Below, in pieces: positions 23,201 through 31,900 of a stretch of DNA of 41,753 nucleotides (position 1 is its first letter; every line of letters begins with the position of its first letter). This stretch comes from Micavibrio aeruginosavorus (GTDB lineage: Bacteria; Pseudomonadota; Alphaproteobacteria; Micavibrionales; Micavibrionaceae). Under the pieces are notes generated by a model, which was given only the letters and a program-made list of their open reading frames with translations, searched no databases and had not been told where the DNA came from. The position numbers and the translations under genes are program-made. The stretch covers positions 29,165 to 70,917 of the forward strand of contig QFQB01000006.1 of the NCBI GenBank assembly GCA_003241475.1, read 5' to 3'.

Positions 23201-25099
23201 CCGGCCGTTCCATATTTTGTCGAAGGCTTCTTCGAAAACGGCCTTTATGTCCTTAATGGATACATTGCCGTGGCCGTTGGTTTCCATCAAGAAGTCATGA
23301 ATCCAGACGGATTTATTGGCATTGTGCGGCTCGACTTCAAACGGAAGTTCGGAGATAACGCGAAGTCCCATGCGCTCTAACATCGGCAATACGTCCGAAA
23401 GTGTCATGGGCTTTGAAGGGTTATAGATTTTCAGACGGATGTGGTTTTCGTCGCAGTCATGCGGGCGGTAAAGATCCAACGCAATGTTGTTTGTTTGCAA
23501 AACTTCGTCGATTTTGCGGATATCGTGTATGGCTTGGCGCGGTTCGTATTCTTCATCATAGCCTACCGGAAAGGCCTGTCCGTATTTTTGTACGATCTGC
23601 GCGGTGCGCGATTGGCTTTCGTTGGCGCTTTCCAGCGCGCTGCGCAAGCGCTCCGCCCATAATTGCCCGGCCTCTTCGAGTTTTTCCTCGATGGCTACGG
23701 CATTGTATTTGGGCATTTCCTTTAGATGGTTCGTGTCGATCAGATAGATGACGCGGGCCAGCGGGGAGTCATCCTGCGTTACCTGAAAACTGGTGCATTG
23801 TCCGCCAAGTTCGCCTTCGAGAACATTCTGGAGCTTTAAACGCAAGCGCGTTTCATAGCGTTCGCGCGGGACATAGACAAGCGCGGAGATGTAGCGGCCG
23901 AAGGGATCGGAGCGCATATAGAGCGCGATGCGCGGGCGTTCCTGCAGGCGCAGGATGCTGGTGGCATGTTCATAAAGGAGGTTCTCGGATATCTGCAAGA
24001 CCTCGTCGCGCGGATATTTTTCCAAAATATGGCGCAATGCGCGGCGGTCGTGGCTGCCGGGAATGAATTGCGTGCGGTTAATGACATTCTGGATTTTGAC
24101 GCGCAGGAAGGGGATGTCACTGACGCTACGGGAATAGGTGACGGACGTGAACAATCCTACGAACAACATTTCGCCCGTGACGCTTCCGTCCTTGGCGAAT
24201 GTTTTCACCGCAACGGCGTCCATCGGCACGCGGCGGTGAACGGTGGAACGGCGGTTAACTTTTGCAATTGTGAGCGGGCCTTGGCCGCGGCGCAGTTTTT
24301 GCTGTGGTTCCGAAAGGCACTTTCGCGCATCATTGAGATAGACGGGCATGACCTCGTCGCGTAGCAAACCTAGGCTTTTGCTCTTGACGGTTTCGCTGAC
24401 GAGTTGCCCCTTTTTATCGCTGAATTTATATTCACGAAAACCGAGCAACGTGAAATTGTTGTCATAGAGATATTCGAGGAACGCCTGATATTCCTCGATC
24501 ATATAATCGTCAAATTTTGCCGGGGCTTTGCTGAGTTGCCGTTGGGCTTCGCGTAGCATGTCTTTCATGGGGAGCCAGTCGCGGGTGGCGTTGCGAACGT
24601 CCTCGATGACATTGGTCAGGCCCATAAGAAGCTCTTCGGCTTGAGCGCCGCTGATGGTGCCGCGCAACTCTATGTGGGAGAGCGAGTAGCGTTGCAATCC
24701 ATTTTCGTAGTCGTCATGAAAGGATTTTATTTCGCCCTTCGCGTCGGTTTTGACGTTTAATGTCGGGTGAACCAGCATGTGAATCAGTTGTCCGTGACGT
24801 ACAATTTCCGCCACAATGGAATCAATCAGGAACGCCATGTCCTCGCTGACGATATCGATGCAGGTATGGTTTGCCGCATCTGTTTTAGGCGTATGGATCA
24901 AAATGGAGGGGCGGGATTTTTTGCGTTTTTGAAAAAGATCCCATAGTGCCGCCAAAGTTTTTGCAAGTGCAGGCGCGCCCATTTGTTTAAGGTCGCGTTC
25001 AGGTATTTTCGTCAGAAAACTTTGGGCAAAATTTTTAAAGACGGCGGGACTTTTGGCGGGCAAAAGTTTCAGTGTTTCGGTTTTGATGGAGTTGGTCAT
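20270..25099 (-). CDS. gdhB: NAD-specific glutamate dehydrogenase, large (about 180 kDa) type
   Basis: 1,609 residues, the size of the large NAD-GDH first described in Streptomyces and common in alphaproteobacteria. The N-terminal half (about 1-700) is the regulatory region with ACT-like parts. The catalytic core follows: GGIRWSDRNEDFRTEVLGLMKAQ, then VPMGAKGGFVVKNP with the catalytic lysines (about residues 830-845), then the dinucleotide-binding VVGVGDMGGDVFGNGML. It deaminates glutamate to 2-oxoglutarate and ammonium with NAD+, usually for catabolism. ATG 25099 begins MTNSIKTETLK. The gene stands alone, with 170 bases of intergenic space upstream and no clear promoter or operator seen there. 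Confidence 0.95.
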   Translation of the reverse strand: MTNSIKTETLKLLPAKSPAVFKNFAQSFLTKIPERDLKQMGAPALAKTLAALWDLFQKRKKSRPSILIHTPKTDAANHTCIDIVSEDMAFLIDSIVAEIVRHGQLIHMLVHPTLNVKTDAKGEIKSFHDDYENGLQRYSLSHIELRGTISGAQAEELLMGLTNVIEDVRNATRDWLPMKDMLREAQRQLSKAPAKFDDYMIEEYQAFLEYLYDNNFTLLGFREYKFSDKKGQLVSETVKSKSLGLLRDEVMPVYLNDARKCLSEPQQKLRRGQGPLTIAKVNRRSTVHRRVPMDAVAVKTFAKDGSVTGEMLFVGLFTSVTYSRSVSDIPFLRVKIQNVINRTQFIPGSHDRRALRHILEKYPRDEVLQISENLLYEHATSILRLQERPRIALYMRSDPFGRYISALVYVPRERYETRLRLKLQNVLEGELGGQCTSFQVTQDDSPLARVIYLIDTNHLKEMPKYNAVAIEEKLEEAGQLWAERLRSALESANESQSRTAQIVQKYGQAFPVGYDEEYEPRQAIHDIRKIDEVLQTNNIALDLYRPHDCDENHIRLKIYNPSKPMTLSDVLPMLERMGLRVISELPFEVEPHNANKSVWIHDFLMETNGHGNVSIKDIKAVFEEAFDKIWNGRMESDGLNKLVIGAKMNWREITILRTYLRYLRQIGLHYSREYIETALADNPKITLSIVKLFLSLFDPNLKGQNEVYAAGCAVEIDHALESVVSLDQDRILRSITAVVNATLRTNFFQKDKNGQPKPYISIKLDSKKVDDLPEPRPFREIWVYSPRTEAIHLRMDKISRGGIRWSDRNEDFRTEVLGLMKAQQVKNSVIVPMGAKGGFVVKNPPKEGGRAAMQAEGIECYKILIRGLLDITDNLAGEKIVPPKDVVRRDSDDPYLVVAADKGTATFSDIANALSIEYGHWLGDAFASGGSAGYDHKVMGITARGAWESVKRHFRELNHDTQTQDFDVVGVGDMGGDVFGNGMLLSEHIRLIGAFNHLHIFCDPNPDTKSSFKERQRLFEGVKGWDEYNTKLLSKGGKIFNRSEKSLQLSPEIQKRFDIQRERVTPNELIQAMLRARVDLLWVGGIGTYIKATKETHGDVGDKSNDALRINASEVRAKVMGEGANLAITQRGRIEYAMKGGKLNADFIDNSGGVDSSDHEVNIKILMNAVMRNKTHSMDVKKRDKLLASMTNEVANLVLRNNYQQAQAISLMELQAADMLPEQAFLISELERKTGLNRALESLPDDEEIQNRIRLGHGLTRPELATLQAHAKIAYTWALLDSDIPNSEAMEGRLHRYFPKKLRETYSKEIRSHKLKREIICTTLAGSLINRMGPTFVRERMAKSDASPADVAKAFIIVREAFGLRELWHDIESLDNKVPAIVQLKAFREISYMVERAIAWLLSRGADKLDINRDIVAFEKGIAVLRDNFDTVATKGLAWTIEQNTEANIANGFPQKISHDIALMPLLGSACDIIRIADAQKADLSTIAKIYFELGEHFHLDWMRTQAGYIPANDHWTIEALDGVVDSLYSAQAGMTVKILRDMGASLKPKAKSSKVTTDDESIVACWIKTHGAQAQVIEPLFAEMRKATTVDLSMLIIAEQKLRNLYNA

Positions 25100-25269
25100 G
25101 TATCCGCCAGCTAGTGTCTTGTAACGTATTGTTCGTACATTTAAAAATTTTGCCTACCCTATGCTTGAACACAGGCAAGGGCAAGAGATTCGAACATGCT
25201 TTGCCGCAAATTTCTATATGCGCCGCCGCATGCAAAAAACAAGAGTGCGCCATGCGCAAAGCGGAGGTA

Positions 25270-26385
25270 TCAGGGGGTCGTCAGGTCAATGACAATGCGG
25301 CTCGATGCGGCGCCTGTGTCCTGCATAACGCCTTTGTATGTGATGGAAGAGTTGGCCTTGAGCTGAAAGATGAGCATAGAGCCGTCATCGCCCAGCCCTT
25401 CCGTACGGTAGGATGACAAAAGTTTTTGATCGGCGCCGTAGGTTTTTGTTGCAGGTGCTGTCCAGCCTGCATGCGGCAATTCCACCACCAGTATTTTTTC
25501 CGCGGAATCAAGATCGACGGCGAAGTCGGTCTTGCTACTGAGATCGAGCACAATGCGGATTTTGCCGGGATGCTCGCCAATCCTGATGGCGCTCACAACA
25601 GCTCCGCCCGGTTTTGCCGGCGCGGCTTCGGGAGGAGCAGAAGTCGCCGGCGCCGGCAGGGGGGCCTGCGTAGCGTCCGGCGGTCCTGTGGTGGCCACTG
25701 GCTGGGTGGCCTTTGGGGCCGTCGTAGGAGATACGGCACCGATCGGCGCAATCGTCTCTTGAGCAGGGGCGGATTGCGTTGATATTGCGGGTGTGGAGGA
25801 GATTTCAGGCTGGGCTACGCCGTCACGTTCTGAATCCATCGGAGTGGGCGGCGCGGATGGAACAGGCAACGGCATCGACGGTTCGTCGAGCGTGGCGGAA
25901 TCGATAGGGGTGATGTCGGAGGGCATGGATGATGGGTTGCCGGTCAGCACTTCCAACTGCTTGATAAGGTTTTGAATATCGCCTTCGATGGCAACGAGGC
26001 GTACGATGGCGGGGGCCATGGCATCGAAATCATTGCGCAACTCTTGCACCGCGTTTTCGAGGCGATCAAGCCTGTCGGCTTCATCCGATATCTTTTGCGA
26101 GAAAAGATGCGTGTTGGCGCCTTTGGCGTTTAGAGCAGGCAAGCCGTCCGGCGTTTTGGCGGCGCCTGTGGTGCCGGGAAGGGGGGGCGACTGATCCGAG
26201 CCAGGCGGCGCCGCGATCGGTTTGAGTGTATCAGAGGACTCTGAACCATTATATCCCCGTGGCATTGATTCGCCGCAACCAGACAGCAAAAAGGCACAGA
26301 GCAAGATGATATTGCCCCGTGAAAACCCTTTTAAAAATGCTCGCCCGCCGCAGAAATACGGCAGTTTTGTCCAAGAATTGGACAT
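25270..26385 (-). CDS. AMIN-domain lipoprotein
   Basis: 371 residues. A lipoprotein signal ends in LLSGC (lipidated Cys37). A short coiled coil follows (about 105-150, ADRLDRLENAVQELRNDFDAM and IQNLIKQLEVL), then a Pro/Ala/Thr-rich linker (about 155-260), then a C-terminal AMIN-like domain (about 265-371, SAIRIGEHPGKIRIVLDLSS and SRIVIDLTTP). AMIN domains bind peptidoglycan or target amidases and secretins such as PilQ to the envelope. The protein is therefore a membrane-anchored wall-binding factor. AGGAAC precedes ATG 26385. It is divergent from the DUF4402/chaperone pair, next to a usher-like protein that ends in a SPOR-like wall-binding domain. Confidence 0.75.
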   Translation of the reverse strand: MSNSWTKLPYFCGGRAFLKGFSRGNIILLCAFLLSGCGESMPRGYNGSESSDTLKPIAAPPGSDQSPPLPGTTGAAKTPDGLPALNAKGANTHLFSQKISDEADRLDRLENAVQELRNDFDAMAPAIVRLVAIEGDIQNLIKQLEVLTGNPSSMPSDITPIDSATLDEPSMPLPVPSAPPTPMDSERDGVAQPEISSTPAISTQSAPAQETIAPIGAVSPTTAPKATQPVATTGPPDATQAPLPAPATSAPPEAAPAKPGGAVVSAIRIGEHPGKIRIVLDLSSKTDFAVDLDSAEKILVVELPHAGWTAPATKTYGADQKLLSSYRTEGLGDDGSMLIFQLKANSSITYKGVMQDTGAASSRIVIDLTTP

Positions 26386-26566
26386 TCTGGAAAGTTCCTA
26401 CTTTTAGATATGCTCAAGAGCGAAAGATGCCCCGAATACTAGGATACGTTTGACGGAATCGGATGGCAACCCTGAATTAGAATCCTCAAATTTATTCAAC
26501 ATGCTAGCGCTAGGATAATCGACTTAAACCTTGTGATTCAGTGACCGTGCGATTAAGGTTTTTTCC

Positions 26567-27049
26567 ATGCCATTTCCATGTCGAAATAAGCGGGCCTTGC
26601 AAACATTCGTGCTGGCTATTGTTCTATTCCCGTTTTTATCATCCCTGCCTGCGCAGGCAGGGGTCATTGAAACACAAAAACTATATTTTGGAAAATGGGT
26701 GATAACAGACAATCAGTCCGTTCATTCCATCACGGTTGAAACAGATGGGTCTTATAATAATTCTCCCGAACTTATCATGATCGAGGAACCCCAGCAGGGA
26801 ATTTATCAGATGACGGAATTGCCTGACGGGGTGACGGTGAATGATGTAACCGTTTCCATGCAAGAACCGTTGCAAGGCATGGGGGGGGAAGATTTTACCA
26901 TGGACAATTTTCAGGTTCTGTATTCCCCGACAGTCGTAGATCAGGAAATTACGGTTACATTGGGTGCGCGGGCGCAAACGTCGGGGGACGGCAACAATTA
27001 TGGGGATGGTATCCACACCGGCCAGTTGCTGATTGAAATCCATCTCTAA
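26567..27049 (+). CDS. DUF4402-like secreted protein, possible fibre subunit
   Basis: 160 residues. A signal peptide ends at LPAQA. The mature part begins with the KLYFGKWVITDNQSVHSITV strand pattern of DUF4402 (an L-x-FG-x-W core followed by a beta-sandwich) and ends with TGQLLIEIHL. DUF4402 proteins are usually found beside PapD-like chaperones and ushers and are thought to be fimbrial-like subunits. Here the chaperone gene follows 37 bases downstream with its own strong SD, so the two are co-transcribed. AAGG lies about 9 bases before ATG 26567. Family call is by pattern memory. Confidence 0.7.
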   Translation: MPFPCRNKRALQTFVLAIVLFPFLSSLPAQAGVIETQKLYFGKWVITDNQSVHSITVETDGSYNNSPELIMIEEPQQGIYQMTELPDGVTVNDVTVSMQEPLQGMGGEDFTMDNFQVLYSPTVVDQEITVTLGARAQTSGDGNNYGDGIHTGQLLIEIHL

Positions 27050-27086
27050 CTTTGTGACATTTTCAGACATCTTCCGGAGGTAATTC

Positions 27087-27935
27087 ATGCAACGTTCTTC
27101 CCTTATAAACGCGTATTTATTGTGTTCTCTTTTTCTGCTTGTGTTTGGTTTGTTGCCGCAAAAGGCGCATGCTGAACTGACCATCACGCCGAATGTGGTT
27201 CTTATTCAGGGGCGGGATCGTTTTGCCGAAGTGAATCTCATCAATACCGGCGATAGCGCAACGACCTATCAGATCGGCTGGCGCTTTTTTAAAATGACGG
27301 AAACGGGGTATCAACCCGTTGAGGCGTCGCTTACACCGTTCGATTTGTCGCAGAATGTCGTATTCACGCCGCGCACGGTGACGCTGGAGCCGGGCGTTCG
27401 CCAAAAAGTACGCCTTGCGTTGCGTTTAAAATCAGAGCCGCCTGCACCAGGTGATTACCGCGCGCATTTGAGTTTTAAAATGGTGAGCGATCCGTTAGCG
27501 TCTTTGAAAGCCAAGAAAAACGCGCCAGGCGAACATAAAAATATTGTCGGCGTGGGCATGAAAGTGGGCTACAGCATTCCCATTATTTACAGGGTTGGTG
27601 AAAGCAATTCTGTGGTGACGATTGATAAGGCGGCTTTCCAGATCAATCCAAAAAACAAGAAGCCTGAGGCTACGGTGACCTTTTCCCGTGGTGAGGGGGC
27701 GTATGGAGTGGTTGGGCATCTGTATCTGTATCACAAGCCCGCAAGTGGCGAGGAGAAACTGGTAGGAGAGATCAGCAACGCGAATATTTTTTCCGAATTA
27801 AAGTCTCGTACGCTGACGATTCCTTTAAATGTTGAAACGTTGTCGGGGGGCGCTCTGCACGTCGTTTACATGAAAACGGAAAGCAAAAATCAAAAGGATA
27901 TTATTGCCGAGCGGTCCTTCCCTATAGGGCAGTAA
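27087..27935 (+). CDS. PapD-like periplasmic fimbrial chaperone
   Basis: 282 residues. The signal peptide ends near AHA (residue 27). The first Ig-like domain shows the chaperone pattern: ELTITPNVVLIQGRDRFAEVNLINTGDS, then YQIGWRFFKMTETGYQPVE, FTPRTVTLEPGVRQKVRLALR with the subunit-binding G1-strand region, and PAPGDYRAHLSF. The second domain follows from about residue 150. These proteins fold pilus subunits by donor-strand complementation and bring them to the usher. GGAGG lies 6 bases before ATG. A bidirectional terminator follows the stop. It is longer than classical PapD (about 220 mature residues), owing mainly to an extended second domain. Confidence 0.82.
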   Translation: MQRSSLINAYLLCSLFLLVFGLLPQKAHAELTITPNVVLIQGRDRFAEVNLINTGDSATTYQIGWRFFKMTETGYQPVEASLTPFDLSQNVVFTPRTVTLEPGVRQKVRLALRLKSEPPAPGDYRAHLSFKMVSDPLASLKAKKNAPGEHKNIVGVGMKVGYSIPIIYRVGESNSVVTIDKAAFQINPKNKKPEATVTFSRGEGAYGVVGHLYLYHKPASGEEKLVGEISNANIFSELKSRTLTIPLNVETLSGGALHVVYMKTESKNQKDIIAERSFPIGQ

Positions 27936-27952
27936 GATCGTTGAAGGTTAAT

Positions 27953-27983
27953 AAAAAAGGGCGCCTTAACCGGCGCCCTTTTT
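27953..27983. terminator. Bidirectional rho-independent terminator
   Basis: GGGCGCC (27959-27965) pairs with GGCGCCC (27972-27978) around a 6-base loop, with A-run before and T-run after. It ends both the chaperone transcript and the convergent DUF4402 gene. Confidence 0.92.
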
Positions 27984-27999
27984 ATATTTTTGTATTTTC

Positions 28000-28572
28000 T
28001 TAGTACGCGAAATCAACCGTGAAGTCCGCAGCGTGCGGGCTGTTGGCGTCATCCGGTGTTATCGTTACGCTGATCTCGCCGCCGAAATCGATCTGCTCAG
28101 GTGTGGATCCTGCTGCAATCGTAACAGGGCCAGTATCATTGTCGGCATCGATGTTGCCTGTTTCGCCAGCTGTCGTATATGTAACAGCCGTCAAAGACAA
28201 GCCTGGGTCTGTGAAGTCGTTGGAAGCGGTGCGGGTCATCGTCATAACGGTTGTGGCTGGAACTTCAACCGTCACACCGCCATGGCCGGTGCCGGGCGTC
28301 AATTCAATAGCGTCAGAGTTTGTCGCTCCGGTCGGTGTTACGGTGTCGTTGGTCTCATCAAGCGTGAGTACGACCGTCTCAGAGCTACGGACAATCAGAA
28401 ACCATTCGCCGAAATCCATATCGCTGGTTTTGGCTGTGGTGATGGCAGAGTCGGTCGCCAAAGATACGTCGATCGTTTGCGCCGTTTGCGCGTTTGCCTG
28501 CGAAGAAAGACCAGCGATACTCAAAGCGGCGACAGCGACTGTAGCCATGGTTTTTAATGACTTAATGCTCAT
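28000..28572 (-). CDS. DUF4402 secreted protein, putative major fibre subunit
   Basis: 190 residues. The signal peptide (MSIKSLKTMATVAVAALSIA and on to QANAQ) is clear. The mature protein has the DUF4402 layout: KTSDMDFGEWFLIVRSSETVVLTLD, an acidic Thr/Asp-rich middle, and GGEISVTITPDDANSPHAADFTVDF at the end. The composition, rich in Thr, Asp, Val and Ala and without cysteine, is like that of major pilin or surface-fibre subunits. AGGAG lies upstream of ATG 28572. It is transcribed on its own, opposite to the chaperone and the usher-like gene between which it lies, as is common for an abundant subunit with separate control. Confidence 0.75.
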   Translation of the reverse strand: MSIKSLKTMATVAVAALSIAGLSSQANAQTAQTIDVSLATDSAITTAKTSDMDFGEWFLIVRSSETVVLTLDETNDTVTPTGATNSDAIELTPGTGHGGVTVEVPATTVMTMTRTASNDFTDPGLSLTAVTYTTAGETGNIDADNDTGPVTIAAGSTPEQIDFGGEISVTITPDDANSPHAADFTVDFAY

Positions 28573-28924
28573 AGATTTTCTCTCCTTAAGGGATAATCCC
28601 GGGTTATAGACGACATCGATCCAAATGTTCTGGAAAATCTAAGCGAGGCGTTCTGCTGCTCGTATCTTCAGATGCTCCATCTGGTCTTAAAAGTACTATC
28701 ACACGCTATTCGTTAATTCATTCTTAAAGTATAAAAACTTCTTAAAATTAACCAAAGAAGTCCTTCAAATGGCACAATAATCACACTTCTGTAATTTTAT
28801 GAAAAATTTCATAAAAAGATTTTTTTGTATGCACATATGATATCTGTGTCTGGCATGGGTCTTGCTTTGGATGATTCGGGTTTACTGCACCATACCGTTT
28901 ATCAAGTTTTATGAATAATTGTAA
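28573..28924. other. 352-base AT-rich divergent intergenic region
   Basis: No gene is seen here. The region separates the minus-strand DUF4402 gene from the plus-strand usher-like gene and must hold both promoters. It is much more AT-rich than its surroundings. Features seen are an imperfect palindrome around CCCGGG near 28590-28607 and a 10-bp inverted repeat followed by a T-run at 28795-28824. No clear -35/-10 pair could be fixed by eye. Confidence 0.6.
28795..28824 (+). terminator. Orphan hairpin plus T-run in usher leader
   Basis: TTTTATGAAA (28795-28804) and TTTCATAAAA (28807-28816) are perfect inverted copies, followed by AGATTTTTTT. It looks like a plus-strand terminator, yet no gene lies upstream on that strand, so it may end a short RNA or attenuate the usher-like gene, whose ATG is about 100 bases downstream. 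AT-rich stems are weak, so chance is possible. Confidence 0.4.
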
Positions 28925-31900
28925 ATGCGCTTTCGTTGCATCCTGCTTCTCGTATTCATTCTTCTGCCTATGCCGCGGAATAGCGCTTTTGCGGATGTAA
29001 CAAGCGATCCTTCTTCGGACGTGTCCGCTTTGTCGATGCAAGACCGTCTGTCCTTGGCGCGTGAATTTGTGCAGAAAATTTCCAAAGGCCTAGCCAAAGC
29101 GGATCGTCAGATGGCGAGCGAAGGCAATAAAGCAGACGTATCAGGCATGGAAGAAGGCGAAGAACTTCTTTTTCGTGTCCGTCTTACAAAAAAATTGGCG
29201 ATCGAATCTCCTGTGCTTGCACGTGTCCACAATGATGAACTGGTGATTTCCTTTCGCGATTTTATTACAGCGTTGGATTTTCCCATCAAAGTAGGGGATG
29301 ACGGCTTGAGGGCACAAGGCTGGTATATCCGCGAAAACAAAACTTTCGATCTGGATGCCAATCTACGCGAAGTGGTTACGGCCGATGGCACTTATAAAAT
29401 GTCCGACAATGTTGTTGCCGCCGATCAGGATGTTTTCGTTCCGGCGGCGGAACTGTCGAAATGGTTCGGCTTCAATCTGGAGCCCGATGTTGCGGGATTG
29501 GACATCCAGCTTCACTCGCCCTTGCCGTTGCCTGTTCAGGACCGGCTGGAGCGAGAAAAATTCAAAATGCGCAACCGCAAGATCGGGCCACCGGAATTGC
29601 CACTTATGGCAGAGGAACCAAGGAATATCGATTACCCTTTTGTCGATGTCATCAACAGAACGAGCTATGAAAAAGATGGGGATGGTGGGAAAGGCCAAAA
29701 AAGATCGGATACGTCTGTGCGGACAACAGGCGATGTCATGCAAGGAACGCTGACAACTTTGTCGCAATTCGAATTGGAAGACAAACTGCGTAGCGCCCGT
29801 GTCACCTATAAAAGGGAATCGCGTGAAGCTGAACTTCTAGGACCTTTAAAAGCCAGGCGCTTTGAAATCGGCGACGTAGTGAATCCAACCATTCCTTTGC
29901 GTACCCATACGACTCAGGGACTAGGGGCTCGCGTGAGCAATTCGGATCCTTTGCGCAATACCTTGCGGCCAACCACGCAGATTACCGGAAATTCTTTGCC
30001 GGGTTGGGATGTCGAACTCTATAAAAACGATGCTCTTATTGCTTATCAAAGAGTGGGCGATGACGGCCTTTATATCTTTGACAACGTCGATCTTTTCCGG
30101 TCCGACAATAATTTTCGTGTCGTTATGTACGGTCCGCAGGGGGAAATCCGTGAAGAGAATGTCTATATACCTGTAGATTCTACGAGATTGTCTGAAGATG
30201 AAACGGCCTATGATGTTTCTTTGACCGCCAATCAGAAACAAACTTATCGTAAACAAAAAATAGATGACGAAGACGTTGGTGCCCCAAGCCTTTCTGCGAT
30301 CATCGAGAAACCTATTGGTGAGCGTAGCGCCGTATCTACGGGGCTAGAGGTCACGCAGGAAAACGGTGAGGACAGGATTACGGGACATGCGGGCGTTTCT
30401 ACTGATATCGCGCAAACCTTATTTAACCTTGATACGGCGGTAGAACATAGCGGTGAGGCAGCGGCGCGTTTTGTCGCGCGAAAAGATCTTGGTAGGCATC
30501 AGCTTCGTAATGAGGTCAATATAGCAACAGACCGCTTTAATGATTACGAAGAAGATAACAAGGAGTACAATATATTCAGCGATGCGGCCTTCAGCGGTCT
30601 TAATGAGAATACAAATGAAGTTTTCTCGAACAGATTTTCTGTTAATGGACCGTTGGATTTAAGTTTGGGCAAAAAACCGCGTTATAATCTTCTTCTGGAC
30701 TATGCTCAAGAGGCGGATGGAGATGCAGTGACCCAGTATCAGGGTGGTCTTGGAACCTCGTTCAAGAATTTATCCGTCAATCAACAGCTCAATTATACGC
30801 AGAACGACTCTGATACAGAGGACGAGCTTTACACCGTGACAAATCTGACAGGCAGGGTAGCAGGCAATAGATTGCGTCTGCTGTCTCAATACGACATCAA
30901 GCCTGAAAGCAAGTTAAATAGAATTCTGGCAACTGGACAGAGATATATTCGTAAAGATATGGAACTTGAGCTGGGCGTGCAGCATAGGTTTGATCCGCGC
31001 CTGACGGAAGGGCGAGCCCAGGTAAACTGGAAAGCCGGCTTTGCAGATATATCACCTGCAGTGACATATAATACGGATCGTGATTTCACGGCAACATTGA
31101 ACACACGCATTGGTTTGGCAAAAGATCCTCTAAGCAATTCCATCAAGACTTTTGACCGCACGATAGCTTCCAGCGGTGGTATTAGCGCCTTCGTCTTTTT
31201 GGATAAGAACGGCGATAATGAATTCAATAACGATGATGAGCCTTTACCGGAAGTCCAAATCTACGCGCCGCAAAATGGCGGACGTGAATTTACAGGCGGA
31301 GACGGTTATGCCTTCTTCAACAACTTGCGAAAGCTGAAGCCAACCGATGTCTATGTCAACAGTGAGACATTGAAGGACCCGTATTGGGTGTCCGGCTTTG
31401 AAGGCGTGTCGATTATCCCGCGCGAGGGGCATGTTACAGCGCTGAATTTTCCAATTCACACAGCTGGTTCGATTGACGGTTCTGTGTATATGAAGCCTGC
31501 ATCTGGTGAGTCTTCCCCTATTCGAGACGTTAAGATCACTCTGTACAGTCAAGATGGTGTAAAAGTTCGTACTGCCCTCAGTGAACCAGACGGATATTAC
31601 CTTCTAGATAGGATACCTCCCGGTGACTATTATCTGGCTGTGGATGATGAAGGTTACGGTATGAAAATGGCACGTAGTTTGCCGCAACATATCCATATTG
31701 GGTATGAGGGTACGATAATCTATGCAAACAATATATATTTGCAAGAAGGCCGTCCGGATGTTCCGCTGGTTATTTTGGCGGGCAATGAAGCAAAAGCAGG
31801 TGGAGATTCGTTCCTTTTAAATCTGGGTTCTTATAAGTCGCAACTGATGATGGGGATCGTCTGGTTCAAACTTCGCTCATGGCACGGAGCATTGTTGCAT

